Assembly: GCF_019168305.1 (NCBI RefSeq)
Contig: NZ_JAHTBI010000011.1
Location: 59,222 to 123,221 of the forward strand
DNA from: Pseudomonas aegrilactucae
GTDB lineage: Bacteria; Pseudomonadota; Gammaproteobacteria; Pseudomonadales; Pseudomonadaceae
DNA length: 64,000 nt
Direction: 5' to 3'
Each line of letters begins with the position of its first letter. Within the stretch, counting starts at the first letter, position 1. Below are positions 55,060 to 64,000 of the stretch, piece by piece. The notes under the pieces were generated by a model. It was given only the letters and a program-made list of their open reading frames with translations, ran no database searches and was not told where the DNA came from. The translations under genes and the position numbers were made by a program.

Positions 55060-56800
55060 AAGCTTTCGCGCCGTCCTTGACCACCAGGATGTCTTCCATG
55101 ATCAGGTACTGCAGGTCTGACCCGAAGAACATGTTCAGCGCATCGGTCGGCGAGCAGATCATCGGCTCGCCACGACGGTTGAGCGACGTGTTGAGCGACA
55201 CGCCGTTGCCGGTCAGGGTCTCAAGCGCCTTCATCATGTCGTAGTAGCGCGGGTTGTACTCGCGCTTGAGCACCTGGGCCCGCGAGGTGCCGTCTTCGTG
55301 AACCACTTCCGGCACACGGGTCTTCCACTCTTCAGCCACTTCGAAGGTGAAGGTCATGAACGGTGCCGGGTGATCGATCTTGATCATCTGCGGCGCCACG
55401 GTGTCGAGCATCGACGGGCAGAACGGCCTCCAGCGCTCGCGGAACTTGATCTGGTGGTTGATGCGGTCGGCCACGCCCGGCACGCTCGGGCAGCCGATGA
55501 TCGAGCGACCACCCAACGCACGCGGGCCGAACTCCATGCGGCCCTGGAACCAGGCCACCGGGTTGCCGTCGACCATGATCTGGGCGATCTGCTCGGGCAT
55601 GTTGTCCAGCTTGCGCCAGGTCGGCTTGTCGGCGTGACGGGCACAGGCCGCGATCACGTCTTCGTTGCTGTAGGCCGGGCCGAGGTAGACGTGCTCCATC
55701 TTCTCGACCGGCACGCCACGGGCGTGGGACACATAGGCAGCGGCGCCTACCGCGGTGCCGGCATCACCCGACGCCGGCTGCACGAACAGCTCTTTCACAT
55801 CGGGGCGCGCGATGATCTTCTGGTTCAGCTTGACGTTCAGCGCACAGCCACCGGCGAAGGCCAGCTTGCCGGTTTCCTTGAGCACGTCGCCCAGGTAGTA
55901 GTCGATCATCTGCAGGGCGAGTTTCTCGAACAGTGCCTGCATGCTCGCCGCGTAGTGAATGTACGGCTCGTCGGCGATGTCGCCTTCGCGCTTGGGGCCC
56001 AGCCACTCGATCAGCTTGGGCGAGAAGTAGAAGCCCTTGCCCTTCTCTTTATAGCGGCGCAGGCCGATGACGTTGGCGTAGTCGGTGTTGATTTCCAGCT
56101 CGCCGTTTTCAAAACTGGCCAGGCGCGAGAAATCGTACTTGCTGGCGTCGCCGTACGGCGCCATGCCCATGACCTTGAATTCGCCGTCGAGCATCTCGAA
56201 ACCGAGGAACTCGGTGATCGCGCCATACAGGCCGCCGAGCGAGTCCGGATCGAAGAACTCCTTGATCTTGTGGATCTTGCCGTTCTCGCCGTAGCCGAAG
56301 AACGTGGTGGCGTATTCACCCTTGCCGTCGATGCCCAGGATCGCGGTTTTCTCTTTGAAACCCGAGCAGTGGTAGGCGCTGGAGGCGTGGGCCAGGTGGT
56401 GCTCGACCGGTTCGATCTTGATCTTTTTCGGGTCGAAGCCCAGTTGCTCCAGGCACCAGACGATCTTGTTGCGGTAGCGCTTGTAGCGGCGGTTGCCCAT
56501 CAGCAGCGCGTCGAGGGCGCGGTCCGGGGCGTACCAGTAGCGCTTGGCGTAATGCCAGCGCGCCTTGCCGAACAGGCTGATCGGCGCGAACGGGATCGCT
56601 ACCACATCGACGTCGGACGGCTTGATACCGGCCTGTTCGAGGCAGAACTTCGCCGATTCGTAGGGCATGCGGTTCTTTGCATGTTTGTCGCGCACGAAGC
56701 GCTCTTCTTCAGCGGCGGCAATCAGCTTGCCGTCGATGTACAGGGCCGCGGAAGGATCATGGCTAAGGGCGCCGGACAGGCCAAGAATCGTCAATGCCAA
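55043..56800 (-). CDS. wapO: Carbamoyltransferase (NodU/CmcH type), WapO
   Basis: 585 residues from a TTG at 56798-56800 (LALTILGLSGALSHDP) with AGAGG before it. The N-terminal Kae1-like domain has the metal-binding VEHHLAHASSAYHCSGF; the C-terminal YrdC-like domain has VAWFQGRMEFGPRALGGRSI. This enzyme class moves carbamoyl from carbamoyl phosphate to a hydroxyl. WapO (PA5005) O-carbamoylates heptose II of the core, and this gene is in the same place. First gene of the wapO-wapH-mig-14-dnpA-ssg run. Confidence 0.85.
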   Translation of the reverse strand: MALTILGLSGALSHDPSAALYIDGKLIAAAEEERFVRDKHAKNRMPYESAKFCLEQAGIKPSDVDVVAIPFAPISLFGKARWHYAKRYWYAPDRALDALLMGNRRYKRYRNKIVWCLEQLGFDPKKIKIEPVEHHLAHASSAYHCSGFKEKTAILGIDGKGEYATTFFGYGENGKIHKIKEFFDPDSLGGLYGAITEFLGFEMLDGEFKVMGMAPYGDASKYDFSRLASFENGELEINTDYANVIGLRRYKEKGKGFYFSPKLIEWLGPKREGDIADEPYIHYAASMQALFEKLALQMIDYYLGDVLKETGKLAFAGGCALNVKLNQKIIARPDVKELFVQPASGDAGTAVGAAAYVSHARGVPVEKMEHVYLGPAYSNEDVIAACARHADKPTWRKLDNMPEQIAQIMVDGNPVAWFQGRMEFGPRALGGRSIIGCPSVPGVADRINHQIKFRERWRPFCPSMLDTVAPQMIKIDHPAPFMTFTFEVAEEWKTRVPEVVHEDGTSRAQVLKREYNPRYYDMMKALETLTGNGVSLNTSLNRRGEPMICSPTDALNMFFGSDLQYLIMEDILVVKDGAKAYDSVG

Positions 56801-56926
56801 GGGTCTAGCCTCTTCAAATCTGTAGATGTGCGCCCCGGCCTCGATGGGCGGGTGGCAGCGAAAGGGCGGGATTATAGCGTAAAGCGTGGGCGCATGTAGG
56901 AGGCGCAGTGTTGCGTTGGCCGTTCC

Positions 56927-57013
56927 GGCCTCTTCGCTGGCAAGCCAGCTCCCACAGGGTTCTGCGGTGCCTGCAAAACCCTGTGGGAGCTGGCTTGCCA
57001 GCGAAGGGGCCAG
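56927..57013. repeat. Inverted REP pair between wapO and rlmJ
   Basis: CTCTTCGCTGGCAAGCCAGC and facing copy with about 20 bases between them, upstream of the wapO start and downstream of the rlmJ stop, so it would lie in the rlmJ 3' end. Confidence 0.9.
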
Positions 57014-57035
57014 CCGGTCAGCAAACAGACCAGCC

Positions 57036-57872
57036 CTACTCGGCAATCAGCCAGTCCATGCGCCAGCTGCCCTGGGTCTGCCCCAGCACCTGAGCCAGCC
57101 ACGGCAGCAGTGCGCGCAGCTCCTCTTCCAGGCCCCACGGCGGGTTGGCAATCGCCAGGCCCGAACCGTTGAGCCCCTGCGGGCTGTCCTGCGGGTGCAC
57201 ATACAGTTCCACCCGCAGCAGCTTCGGCGCGCCGGTACTGGTCAGGTCCTGGTAGAACCGCACCAACTGGCGCTGATCCTTGATCGGGTACCAGATCGCC
57301 GCAACGGTCTGACGCATGCGACTGATGGTCTCTTTCATCGCCACCGTGCAACGCTTGAGCTCGTCAGCCTGCTCGAACGGCGGGTCGATCAGCATCACCG
57401 CACGCTTCTCCTGCACCGGCAGCAAGGCACGCGGCACGTGCCAGCCCTCGCCCAGGTGCACCGCCACGCGCGGGTCTTTCTTCATGTTCTCCTTGAGCAG
57501 GCGGCCGTCTTCGGGGTGCTTCTCATTGAGCAGCACGCGGTCCTGCTGGCGCGCCAGGCGCCGCGCCAGCTCGGGCGAGCCCGGGTAGTAGCGCAGCTCG
57601 CCGTCGGGGTTCATCTTGCGCAGGATACGCAGGTAGTCGGCAGTGACCTCGGGCAGGTCTTCACGCCCCCAGAGGCGGCCGATGCCTTCCAGCCACTCGC
57701 CGGTACGCGTCGCCTGGTCGCCCTGCAGGTCGTACAGGCCGAGGCCGGCGTGGGTGTCGAGGTAGGCGAACGGCTGCTCCTTGCGCGACATCAGCGCAAT
57801 CAGCCGGGTCAATACGAGGTGTTTGAACACGTCGGCGTGGTTGCCGGCGTGGAAGGCGTGACGATAGTTCAT
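57036..57872 (-). CDS. rlmJ: 23S rRNA (adenine2030-N6)-methyltransferase RlmJ
   Basis: 278 residues: MNYRHAFHAGNHADVFKHLV at the start, the SAM-binding YLDTHAGLGLYDL, the catalytic MLIDPPFEQADELKR (DPPF) and GSGLAIANPPWGLEEEL. Modifies A2030 of 23S rRNA. Monocistronic. Confidence 0.97.
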   Translation of the reverse strand: MNYRHAFHAGNHADVFKHLVLTRLIALMSRKEQPFAYLDTHAGLGLYDLQGDQATRTGEWLEGIGRLWGREDLPEVTADYLRILRKMNPDGELRYYPGSPELARRLARQQDRVLLNEKHPEDGRLLKENMKKDPRVAVHLGEGWHVPRALLPVQEKRAVMLIDPPFEQADELKRCTVAMKETISRMRQTVAAIWYPIKDQRQLVRFYQDLTSTGAPKLLRVELYVHPQDSPQGLNGSGLAIANPPWGLEEELRALLPWLAQVLGQTQGSWRMDWLIAE

Positions 57873-57944
57873 GGCAACTCCTGCAAGGCCCGCAAGTTTA
57901 CCCTGTCAGGCCCGCGGCGTCAGGGGCAGCCGCCAGAATGACAA

Positions 57945-57976
57945 CGGCCCGACCTCCATAAGAGGCCGGGCCGTTG
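57945..57976 (-). terminator. Hairpin terminator after putP
   Basis: AACGGCCCG...CGGGCCGTT pairs around a short CT-rich centre, 24 bases past the putP stop on the minus strand. There is no long T run, so termination may be partial. Confidence 0.6.
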
Positions 57977-57999
57977 CCTGGCAGCGTGACGCAGGTGAC

Positions 58000-59484
58000 T
58001 TACTTGTCGGCGTGGAACGCCGCTTCAGCGGTTTCGAAACGCTTGACCATCGCAGCCGACGGAGCGCCCGCCTTGCTCACGAAGTAGATCGCCAGCGATG
58101 CGAACAGGAAGCCCGGGATGATCTCGTACAGGCCCAGGGTGTCGAACTGCTTCCACAGAATCACCGTGACTGCACCGACCACGATACCGGCCAGTGCGCC
58201 GTCGCGGGTCATGCCCTTCCAGAGTACCGAGATCAGTACCACAGGGCCGAACGCGGCACCGAAACCGGCCCAGGCATAGGCCACCAGGCCCAGCACGCGG
58301 TTTTCCGGGTTGGCCGCCATGAAGATGGCGATCAGCGCAACGGCCAGTACCATCAGGCGACCGACCCACACCAGCTCGACCTGCGAGGCGTTCTTGCGCA
58401 GGAAGGTCTTGTAGAAGTCTTCGGTCAGGGCACTGGAGCACACCAGCAGCTGGCAGCTCAGGGTGCTCATCACTGCAGCCAGGATGGCCGACAGCAGTAC
58501 ACCGGCGATCCAGGGGTTGAACAGGATCTTGGCCAGCTCGATGAACACCCGCTCGTGGTTCTCGGTGACCGGGCCCGCCACTTCAGGGTGTGCCGAGAAG
58601 TAGGCGATGCCGAAGAAGCCCACCGCCACGGTGCCGCCCAGGCACAGGATCATCCAGGTCATGGAGATGCGACGGGCGTTGGCGATCGACTTCACCGAGT
58701 CTGCCGCCATGAAGCGCGCCAGGATGTGCGGCTGGCCGAAGTAGCCCAGGCCCCAGCCCATCAGCGAGATGATGCCGATAAAGGTCGTGCCCTTGAGCAT
58801 GTCGAAGTTGCTCGGGTTCTGCGCTTCGATGGCCAGGAAGGTGGTATCGACGCCGCCGGTGGCGATCAGCACGATCACCGGGGTCAGGATCAGCGCGAAG
58901 ATCATCAGCGTGGCCTGCACGGTGTCGGTCCAGCTCACCGCCAGGAAGCCACCGACGAAGGTGTAGGCGATGGTGGCCGCCGCACCGGCCCACAGGGCGG
59001 TTTCGTACGACATGCCGAAGGTGCTCTCGAACAGACGGGCACCGGCCACGATGCCGGAGGCGCAATAGATGGTGAAGAACACCAGGATCACGATCGCCGA
59101 GATGATCCGCAGCAGGCCGCTGTGGTCTTCGAAACGGCTGGAGAAGTAGTCCGGCAGGGTCAGTGCATCACCGTTGTGCTCGGTCTGCACGCGCAGGCGG
59201 CCGGCCACGAACAGCCAGTTGAGGTAGGCACCGACGGTCAGGCCGATGGCAATCCAGGCTTCGGAGAGGCCCGACATGTAGATGGCGCCCGGCAGGCCCA
59301 TCAGCAACCAGCCGCTCATGTCCGAGGCACCGGCGGACAGCGCGGTCACCACGCTGCCCAGGCTGCGGCCACCCAGAATGTAGTCGGAAAGGTTGTTGGT
59401 GGAGCGATAGGCCATGAAGCCGATCATGACCATTGCTGCGATGTAGATCACGAACGTGACGGTGATTGGATTGCTAAAACTCAT
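58000..59484 (-). CDS. putP: Sodium/proline symporter PutP
   Basis: 494-residue SSS-family carrier that imports proline with Na+. Start MSFSNPITVTFVIYIAAMVM with helix 1; the sodium-site region AYRSTNNLSDYILGGRSLG and GASDMSGWLLMGLPGAIYM are the family signatures. Length close to E. coli PutP (502). Divergent from putA with shared operators between them. Confidence 0.97.
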   Translation of the reverse strand: MSFSNPITVTFVIYIAAMVMIGFMAYRSTNNLSDYILGGRSLGSVVTALSAGASDMSGWLLMGLPGAIYMSGLSEAWIAIGLTVGAYLNWLFVAGRLRVQTEHNGDALTLPDYFSSRFEDHSGLLRIISAIVILVFFTIYCASGIVAGARLFESTFGMSYETALWAGAAATIAYTFVGGFLAVSWTDTVQATLMIFALILTPVIVLIATGGVDTTFLAIEAQNPSNFDMLKGTTFIGIISLMGWGLGYFGQPHILARFMAADSVKSIANARRISMTWMILCLGGTVAVGFFGIAYFSAHPEVAGPVTENHERVFIELAKILFNPWIAGVLLSAILAAVMSTLSCQLLVCSSALTEDFYKTFLRKNASQVELVWVGRLMVLAVALIAIFMAANPENRVLGLVAYAWAGFGAAFGPVVLISVLWKGMTRDGALAGIVVGAVTVILWKQFDTLGLYEIIPGFLFASLAIYFVSKAGAPSAAMVKRFETAEAAFHADK

Positions 59485-59530
59485 TGTTGCGCCCTGGCGT
59501 TTGTTTTTATGTAGTGACAGCCGGCAAGCG

Positions 59531-59767
59531 GTTGCACCCAGGCCACGAATCCTATGCAACAACGCAAACAAGGTGCAACCAGTTTTTGCGATCAAGTTGC
59601 ACCTGGTCGGAAAATTTGCACAACAACGTGTTTTTGCTCCTTTTTGGAGCAAAAAAGGCGGTTTACATACTCAAAGTGCACCCTAAACAGCCATTTATGC
59701 TGTGTGGTTTTACCCCTCGGACGAGCTGCACTTTTTTCCTCGATTATTTGGGTTGCACTAGGTTGCA
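59531..59767. promoter_or_regulatory. Array of PutA operator boxes between putP and putA
   Basis: Six exact copies of GTTGCA or its complement: 59531-59536, 59555-59560 (complement), 59574-59579 (complement), 59596-59601, 59752-59757 and 59762-59767. Several extend to GGTTGCACC. GTTGCA is the half-site recognised by the ribbon-helix-helix domain of PutA in E. coli. They form two groups, four near putP and two near putA (10 bases apart), with variants AGTGCA and GCTGCA between. They account for most of the otherwise empty 59485-59838 stretch. Promoters must lie among them but I cannot fix them. Confidence 0.8.
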
Positions 59768-59838
59768 CCCGGATTCGTGCACGGCTAATCTTGGCGCCAG
59801 CTTACGCCACAGCCCCGTGGCAATAATGAGGATAAGAA

Positions 59839-62800
59839 ATGGCGACGACCACCCTTGGGGTCAAACTCGACGACCCTACCCGCGAGCGACTGAAGACGGC
59901 TGCGCAGTCCATTGACCGCACGCCGCACTGGTTGATCAAGCAAGCGATCTTCAATTACCTGGAGAAGCTCGAGGGTGGCGCTACCCTGACCGAACTCAGC
60001 GGTCAGCCCGGCAACCATGGCGACGACGCCGGCGACGTGCAGGCCGACCACGCACACCAGTGCTTCCTGGAGTTTGCCGAAAGCATCCTGCCGCAATCGG
60101 TGCTGCGCGCCTCGATCACCGCCGCCTACCGTCGCCCCGAGCCCGAAGTGGTGCCGATGCTGCTGGAGCAGGCGCGCCTGCCGGCGGCCATGGCCGAAGC
60201 CACCCACAAGCTGGCCGCCGGCATTGCCGAGAAACTGCGCAACCAGAAGAGCGCTGGCGGCCGTGCCGGCATCGTCCAGGGCCTGCTGCAGGAGTTCTCG
60301 CTGTCGTCCCAGGAAGGCGTGGCACTGATGTGCCTGGCCGAAGCGCTGCTGCGCATCCCCGACAAGGGCACCCGCGATGCGCTGATCCGCGACAAGATCA
60401 GCACCGGCAACTGGCAGCCACACCTGGGCAACAGCCCGTCGCTGTTCGTCAACGCCGCCACCTGGGGGCTGCTGCTGACCGGCAAGCTGGTGTCCACGCA
60501 CAACGAATCCGGCCTCACCTCCTCGCTCAGCCGCATCATCGGCAAAAGCGGCGAGCCGATGATCCGCAAGGGCGTCGACATGGCCATGCGCCTGATGGGC
60601 GAGCAGTTCGTCACCGGCGAGACCATCGCCGAAGCCCTGGCCAACGCCAGCAAGTTCGAAGCCAAGGGCTTTCGCTACTCCTACGACATGCTGGGTGAAG
60701 CCGCCCTCACCGAGCACGACGCACAGAAATACCTGGCCTCCTACGAGCAGGCGATCCACTCGATCGGCAAGGCCTCGCATGGCCGCGGCATCTATGAAGG
60801 CCCGGGCATCTCGATCAAGCTCTCGGCGCTGCACCCACGCTACAGCCGTGCCCAGTACGAGCGCGTGATGGACGAGCTGTACCCGCGCCTGCTGTCGCTG
60901 ACCCTGCTGGCCAAGCAGTATGACATCGGCCTGAACATCGACGCCGAAGAGGCCGACCGCCTGGAGCTGTCGCTGGACTTGCTTGAGCGCCTGTGCTTCG
61001 AGCCACAGCTGACCGGCTGGAACGGTATCGGCTTCGTCATCCAGGCCTACCAGAAGCGTTGCCCGTACGTGATCGACTACGTCATCGACCTGGCGCGCCG
61101 CAGCCGCCATCGCCTGATGATCCGCCTGGTAAAAGGCGCGTACTGGGACAGCGAGATCAAGCGCGCCCAGGTCGAAGGCCTGGAAGGCTACCCGGTGTAC
61201 ACCCGCAAGGTGTACACCGACGTGTCCTACATCGCCTGCGCACGCAAGCTGCTGTCGGTGCCGGAAGTCATCTACCCGCAGTTCGCCACGCACAACGCCC
61301 ACACCCTGTCGGCCATCTACCATATCGCCGGGCAGAACTACTACCCGGGCCAGTACGAGTTCCAGTGCCTGCACGGCATGGGCGAACCACTGTACGAGCA
61401 GGTGGTGGGCAAGGTTGCCGACGGCAAGCTCAACCGCCCCTGCCGCGTGTACGCGCCGGTCGGCACCCACGAAACGCTGTTGGCCTACCTGGTGCGTCGC
61501 CTGCTGGAAAACGGCGCCAACACCTCGTTCGTCAACCGCATCGCCGACCAGTCGATCTCGATCCAGGAACTGGTGGCCGACCCGGTCGCGACCATCGAGC
61601 GCATGGCCACCCAGGAAGGCGGTTTCGGCCTGCCGCACCCGCGCATTGCGTTGCCGCGTGACCTGTACGGTGCCGAGCGTGCCAATTCCAGCGGCATCGA
61701 CATGGCCAACGAACACCGCCTGGCGTCGCTGTCCTGCGCCCTGCTGGCCACCGCGCACAACGATTGGAAAGCGGTGCCGATGCTCGGTTGCGCCTCCAGC
61801 AACGAAGCCGCTGCGCCCGTGCTCAACCCGTCCGATCACCGTGACGTGGTCGGCCACGTGCAGGAAGCCACGGTCGAAGACGCCGACAACGCCATCCAGT
61901 GCGCGCTCAACGCTGCACCGATCTGGCAGGCCACGCCGCCGGCCGAGCGTGCCGCGATCCTGGAGCGTGCCGCCGACCTGATGGAAGGCGAGATCCAGCC
62001 GCTGATGGGCCTGCTGGCTCGCGAAGCCGGCAAGACCTACGCCAACGCCATTGCCGAAGTGCGTGAAGCCGTGGACTTCCTGCGTTACTACGCGGTGCAG
62101 GCACGCAACGACTTCAGCAACGACGCCCACCGGCCGCTGGGCCCGGTGGTGTGCATCAGCCCGTGGAACTTCCCGCTGGCGATCTTCAGTGGCCAGGTGG
62201 CGGCGGCACTCGCCGCCGGCAACCCGGTGCTGGCCAAGCCGGCCGAACAGACCCCGCTGATCGCAGCCCAGGCCGTGCGCCTGCTGCTCGAAGCCGGCAT
62301 CCCGGAGGGCGTGGTGCAACTGCTGCCGGGCCGTGGCGAAACCGTGGGCGCACGCCTGGTGGGTGACGATCGCGTCAAGGGCGTGATGTTCACCGGCTCC
62401 ACCGAAGTGGCGCGCCTGCTGCAACGCAACATTGCCGGGCGCCTCGACAGCCAGGGCCGCCCGATCCCGCTGATTGCCGAAACCGGTGGCCAGAACGCGA
62501 TGATCGTCGACTCCTCGGCGCTCACCGAGCAAGTGGTCATCGACGTGGTCTCCTCGGCCTTCGACAGCGCCGGCCAGCGCTGCTCGGCACTGCGTGTGCT
62601 GTGCCTGCAGGAAGACTCGGCCGACCGCGTGATCGAGATGCTCAAGGGCGCCATGGCCGAAAGCCGCCTGGGCAACCCGGAGCGCCTGAGCGTGGACATC
62701 GGCCCGGTGATCGATGCCGAAGCCAAGGCTGGCATCGAGAAGCACATCCAGGGCATGCGCGACAAAGGCCGCACGGTCTATCAGGTCGCCATCGCGGACG

Positions 62801-63792
62801 GTGAAGAGATCAAGCGCGGCACCTTCGTGATGCCGACCCTGATCGAGCTGGAAAGCTTCGACGAGCTGCAACGCGAAATCTTCGGCCCGGTACTGCACGT
62901 GGTGCGCTACAACCGCAAGCACCTCGACCAGTTGATCGAGCAGATCAATGCATCCGGCTACGGCCTGACCCTGGGTGTGCATACCCGCATCGACGAGACC
63001 ATTGCCAAGGTGATCGACAACGTCCATGCCGGCAACGTCTACGTCAACCGCAACATCGTGGGTGCCGTGGTCGGCGTGCAGCCGTTCGGTGGTGAAGGCC
63101 TGTCGGGTACCGGCCCTAAAGCCGGTGGCCCGCTGTACCTGTACCGTTTGCTGTCGACCCGCCCGGCGGATGCCATCGAGCAGTCGTTCCAGCGCAGCGA
63201 CGCGAGCACTGTGCCGGACGTGCGCTTGCGCGAGCACTTGCTCAAGCCGCTGCAAGCGTTCAAGGCGTGGGCTGGCAGCAACCAGCAGGCCGACCTGGTG
63301 CAGGTGTGCGAGCAGTTCGCGCAACAGTCGCAGAGCGGCGTGACCCGCCTGCTCAACGGCCCGACGGGCGAGCGCAACAGCTACAGCATCCTGCCGCGCG
63401 AGCACGTGCTGTGCCTGGCCGAGTCGGAGACTGATCTGCTGATCCAACTGGCGGCGGTATTGGCGGTGGGCAGTTCGGCGGTATTCGTTGACGGCGAACC
63501 GGGCAAGGGCTTGCGGGCTCGCTTGCCCAAGGAACTGCAGGCACGCATCAAGCTGGTGAGCGACTGGGCCAAGGACGAGGTGGTGTTCGACACGGTGCTG
63601 CACCACGGCCATTCGGACCAGTTGCGCGCCGTGTGCGAGCAGGTGGCCAAGCGTGCGGGTGCGATCGTTGGGGTGCAGGGCTTGTCGTCGGGTGAAACCG
63701 CGATTGCGCTGGAGCGCCTGGTGATCGAGCGTGCGTTGAGCGTGAACACCGCGGCGGCGGGGGGCAATGCCAGCCTGATGACCATCGGCTGA
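59839..63792 (+). CDS. putA: Trifunctional proline utilisation protein PutA
   Basis: 1317-residue repressor and enzyme that oxidises proline to glutamate. Order: ribbon-helix-helix DNA-binding domain (residues 1-47, TTLGVKLDDPTRERLKTAAQ), proline dehydrogenase FAD barrel (roughly 190-570; RLVKGAYWDSEIKRAQVEG, IYPQFATHNAHTL), and P5C dehydrogenase (roughly 640-1130) with the catalytic Cys in SAGQRCSALRV and Glu in AETGGQNAMIV. A C-terminal domain follows. With no proline it represses putP/putA; with proline it moves to the membrane. GAGGA precedes the ATG. Confidence 0.98.
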   Translation: MATTTLGVKLDDPTRERLKTAAQSIDRTPHWLIKQAIFNYLEKLEGGATLTELSGQPGNHGDDAGDVQADHAHQCFLEFAESILPQSVLRASITAAYRRPEPEVVPMLLEQARLPAAMAEATHKLAAGIAEKLRNQKSAGGRAGIVQGLLQEFSLSSQEGVALMCLAEALLRIPDKGTRDALIRDKISTGNWQPHLGNSPSLFVNAATWGLLLTGKLVSTHNESGLTSSLSRIIGKSGEPMIRKGVDMAMRLMGEQFVTGETIAEALANASKFEAKGFRYSYDMLGEAALTEHDAQKYLASYEQAIHSIGKASHGRGIYEGPGISIKLSALHPRYSRAQYERVMDELYPRLLSLTLLAKQYDIGLNIDAEEADRLELSLDLLERLCFEPQLTGWNGIGFVIQAYQKRCPYVIDYVIDLARRSRHRLMIRLVKGAYWDSEIKRAQVEGLEGYPVYTRKVYTDVSYIACARKLLSVPEVIYPQFATHNAHTLSAIYHIAGQNYYPGQYEFQCLHGMGEPLYEQVVGKVADGKLNRPCRVYAPVGTHETLLAYLVRRLLENGANTSFVNRIADQSISIQELVADPVATIERMATQEGGFGLPHPRIALPRDLYGAERANSSGIDMANEHRLASLSCALLATAHNDWKAVPMLGCASSNEAAAPVLNPSDHRDVVGHVQEATVEDADNAIQCALNAAPIWQATPPAERAAILERAADLMEGEIQPLMGLLAREAGKTYANAIAEVREAVDFLRYYAVQARNDFSNDAHRPLGPVVCISPWNFPLAIFSGQVAAALAAGNPVLAKPAEQTPLIAAQAVRLLLEAGIPEGVVQLLPGRGETVGARLVGDDRVKGVMFTGSTEVARLLQRNIAGRLDSQGRPIPLIAETGGQNAMIVDSSALTEQVVIDVVSSAFDSAGQRCSALRVLCLQEDSADRVIEMLKGAMAESRLGNPERLSVDIGPVIDAEAKAGIEKHIQGMRDKGRTVYQVAIADGEEIKRGTFVMPTLIELESFDELQREIFGPVLHVVRYNRKHLDQLIEQINASGYGLTLGVHTRIDETIAKVIDNVHAGNVYVNRNIVGAVVGVQPFGGEGLSGTGPKAGGPLYLYRLLSTRPADAIEQSFQRSDASTVPDVRLREHLLKPLQAFKAWAGSNQQADLVQVCEQFAQQSQSGVTRLLNGPTGERNSYSILPREHVLCLAESETDLLIQLAAVLAVGSSAVFVDGEPGKGLRARLPKELQARIKLVSDWAKDEVVFDTVLHHGHSDQLRAVCEQVAKRAGAIVGVQGLSSGETAIALERLVIERALSVNTAAAGGNASLMTIG

Positions 63793-63810
63793 CGACCGAG
63801 GCGTAGCCAA

Positions 63811-63880
63811 TCGCGGGTCAAGCCCGCTCCCACAGGATCGATGGTGATCCTTGTGGGAGCGGGCTTGGCCCGCTTTTTTT
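63811..63880 (+). repeat. REP pair of the GCGGG subtype that ends in a T run
   Basis: TCGCGGGTCAAGCCCGCTCC, the head CCCACAGG, a short spacer, then CTTGTGGGAGCGGGCTTGGC followed by CCGCTTTTTTT. The two arms form a near-continuous stem and the seven T make it look like the intrinsic terminator of putA. This is the subtype of the right arm at 21171-21202. Confidence 0.85.
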
Positions 63881-63969
63881 GGGATACCTTGCCGGCCCCA
63901 CCCAGATCTCAAGCCGAACAAACAAGGCTGACAACGGCGATCCTGCAGGCCATGGCACGTTGCAACAAA

Positions 63970-63993
63970 TGTGGGAGCTGGCTTGCCAGCGAA
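63970..63993. repeat. Single REP copy at the window edge
   Basis: TGTGGGAGCTGGCTTGCCAGC then GAA; the common subtype in one orientation. A partner copy, if present, would be beyond the end of the window. I see no gene in 63881-64000. Confidence 0.85.
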
Positions 63994-64000
63994 GCGCCGC

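Noticed and set aside
59785..63921. A 1378-codon open frame on the minus strand opposite putA
   Set aside because: It is the mirror of the putA coding frame in high-GC DNA, rich in His/Gln/Arg/Val without motifs; putA itself is unmistakable.

Overview
The window looks like chromosome of a Pseudomonas putida-group bacterium. Three things point to this: uniformly high-GC coding sequence, gene order that matches my memory of the P. putida core genome (hisZ-hflCK-hflX-hfq-miaA-mutL ... thiC-tolC ... hldE-msbA ... putP-putA), and many copies of the P. putida-type REP palindrome built around GCTGGCTTGCCAGC. I see no phage, plasmid, transposase, CRISPR array, tRNA or rRNA gene. Nearly all of it is core genome. 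The main accessory-looking stretch is 14140-15734.

Layout. 1-10517 (minus strand) holds the 5' part of hisZ, then a tightly packed run read from right to left: nnrD-tsaE-amiB-mutL-miaA-hfq-hflX-hflK-hflC (metabolite repair, tRNA modification, cell-wall hydrolysis, mismatch repair, RNA chaperone, FtsH regulators). 10582-14136 carries queG, a TRIC-type membrane protein, orn and rsgA. 14140-15734 is an island of small genes of unknown function (two short Pseudomonas-specific proteins and a TIR-like protein) between REP elements. motAB follows, then an HDOD protein, rhdA and psd. serB is divergent from a membrane sensor-like protein of the AhpA/YtjB family.

24240-33528 (minus) is the nudF-yqiB-cpdA-yqiA-parE-...-parC cluster, whose first five genes are in the same order as in E. 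coli, with two extra genes between parE and parC and a PqiC-like lipoprotein after parC. 33710-37987 has a small lipoprotein and the thiamin unit: TPP riboswitch, thiC, then the HMP transporter cytX. tolC and waaA follow, then a three-gene unit of unknown pathway (FAD oxidoreductase, aldo/keto reductase, degenerate Nudix-like protein).

44570-56800 is an outer-core lipopolysaccharide locus: hldE, msbA, a divergent pseudokinase-like gene, waaL, a GT2 transferase, ssg, dnpA, mig-14, wapH and wapO. Most neighbouring genes there overlap by a few bases. The window ends with rlmJ and the divergent proline catabolism pair putP/putA. Six exact GTTGCA boxes, the motif bound by the PutA ribbon-helix-helix domain in E. 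coli, lie between putP and putA.

REP palindromes, mostly as inverted pairs, sit in the gaps between transcription units, and the one after putA also looks like an intrinsic terminator. The items most worth following up are the TIR-like protein whose expected catalytic Glu is Ala, the YtjB-family protein carrying a degenerate nucleotide-cyclase-like domain, the LPS-locus kinase-fold protein lacking the catalytic Asp, and the oxidoreductase/AKR/Nudix-like unit.
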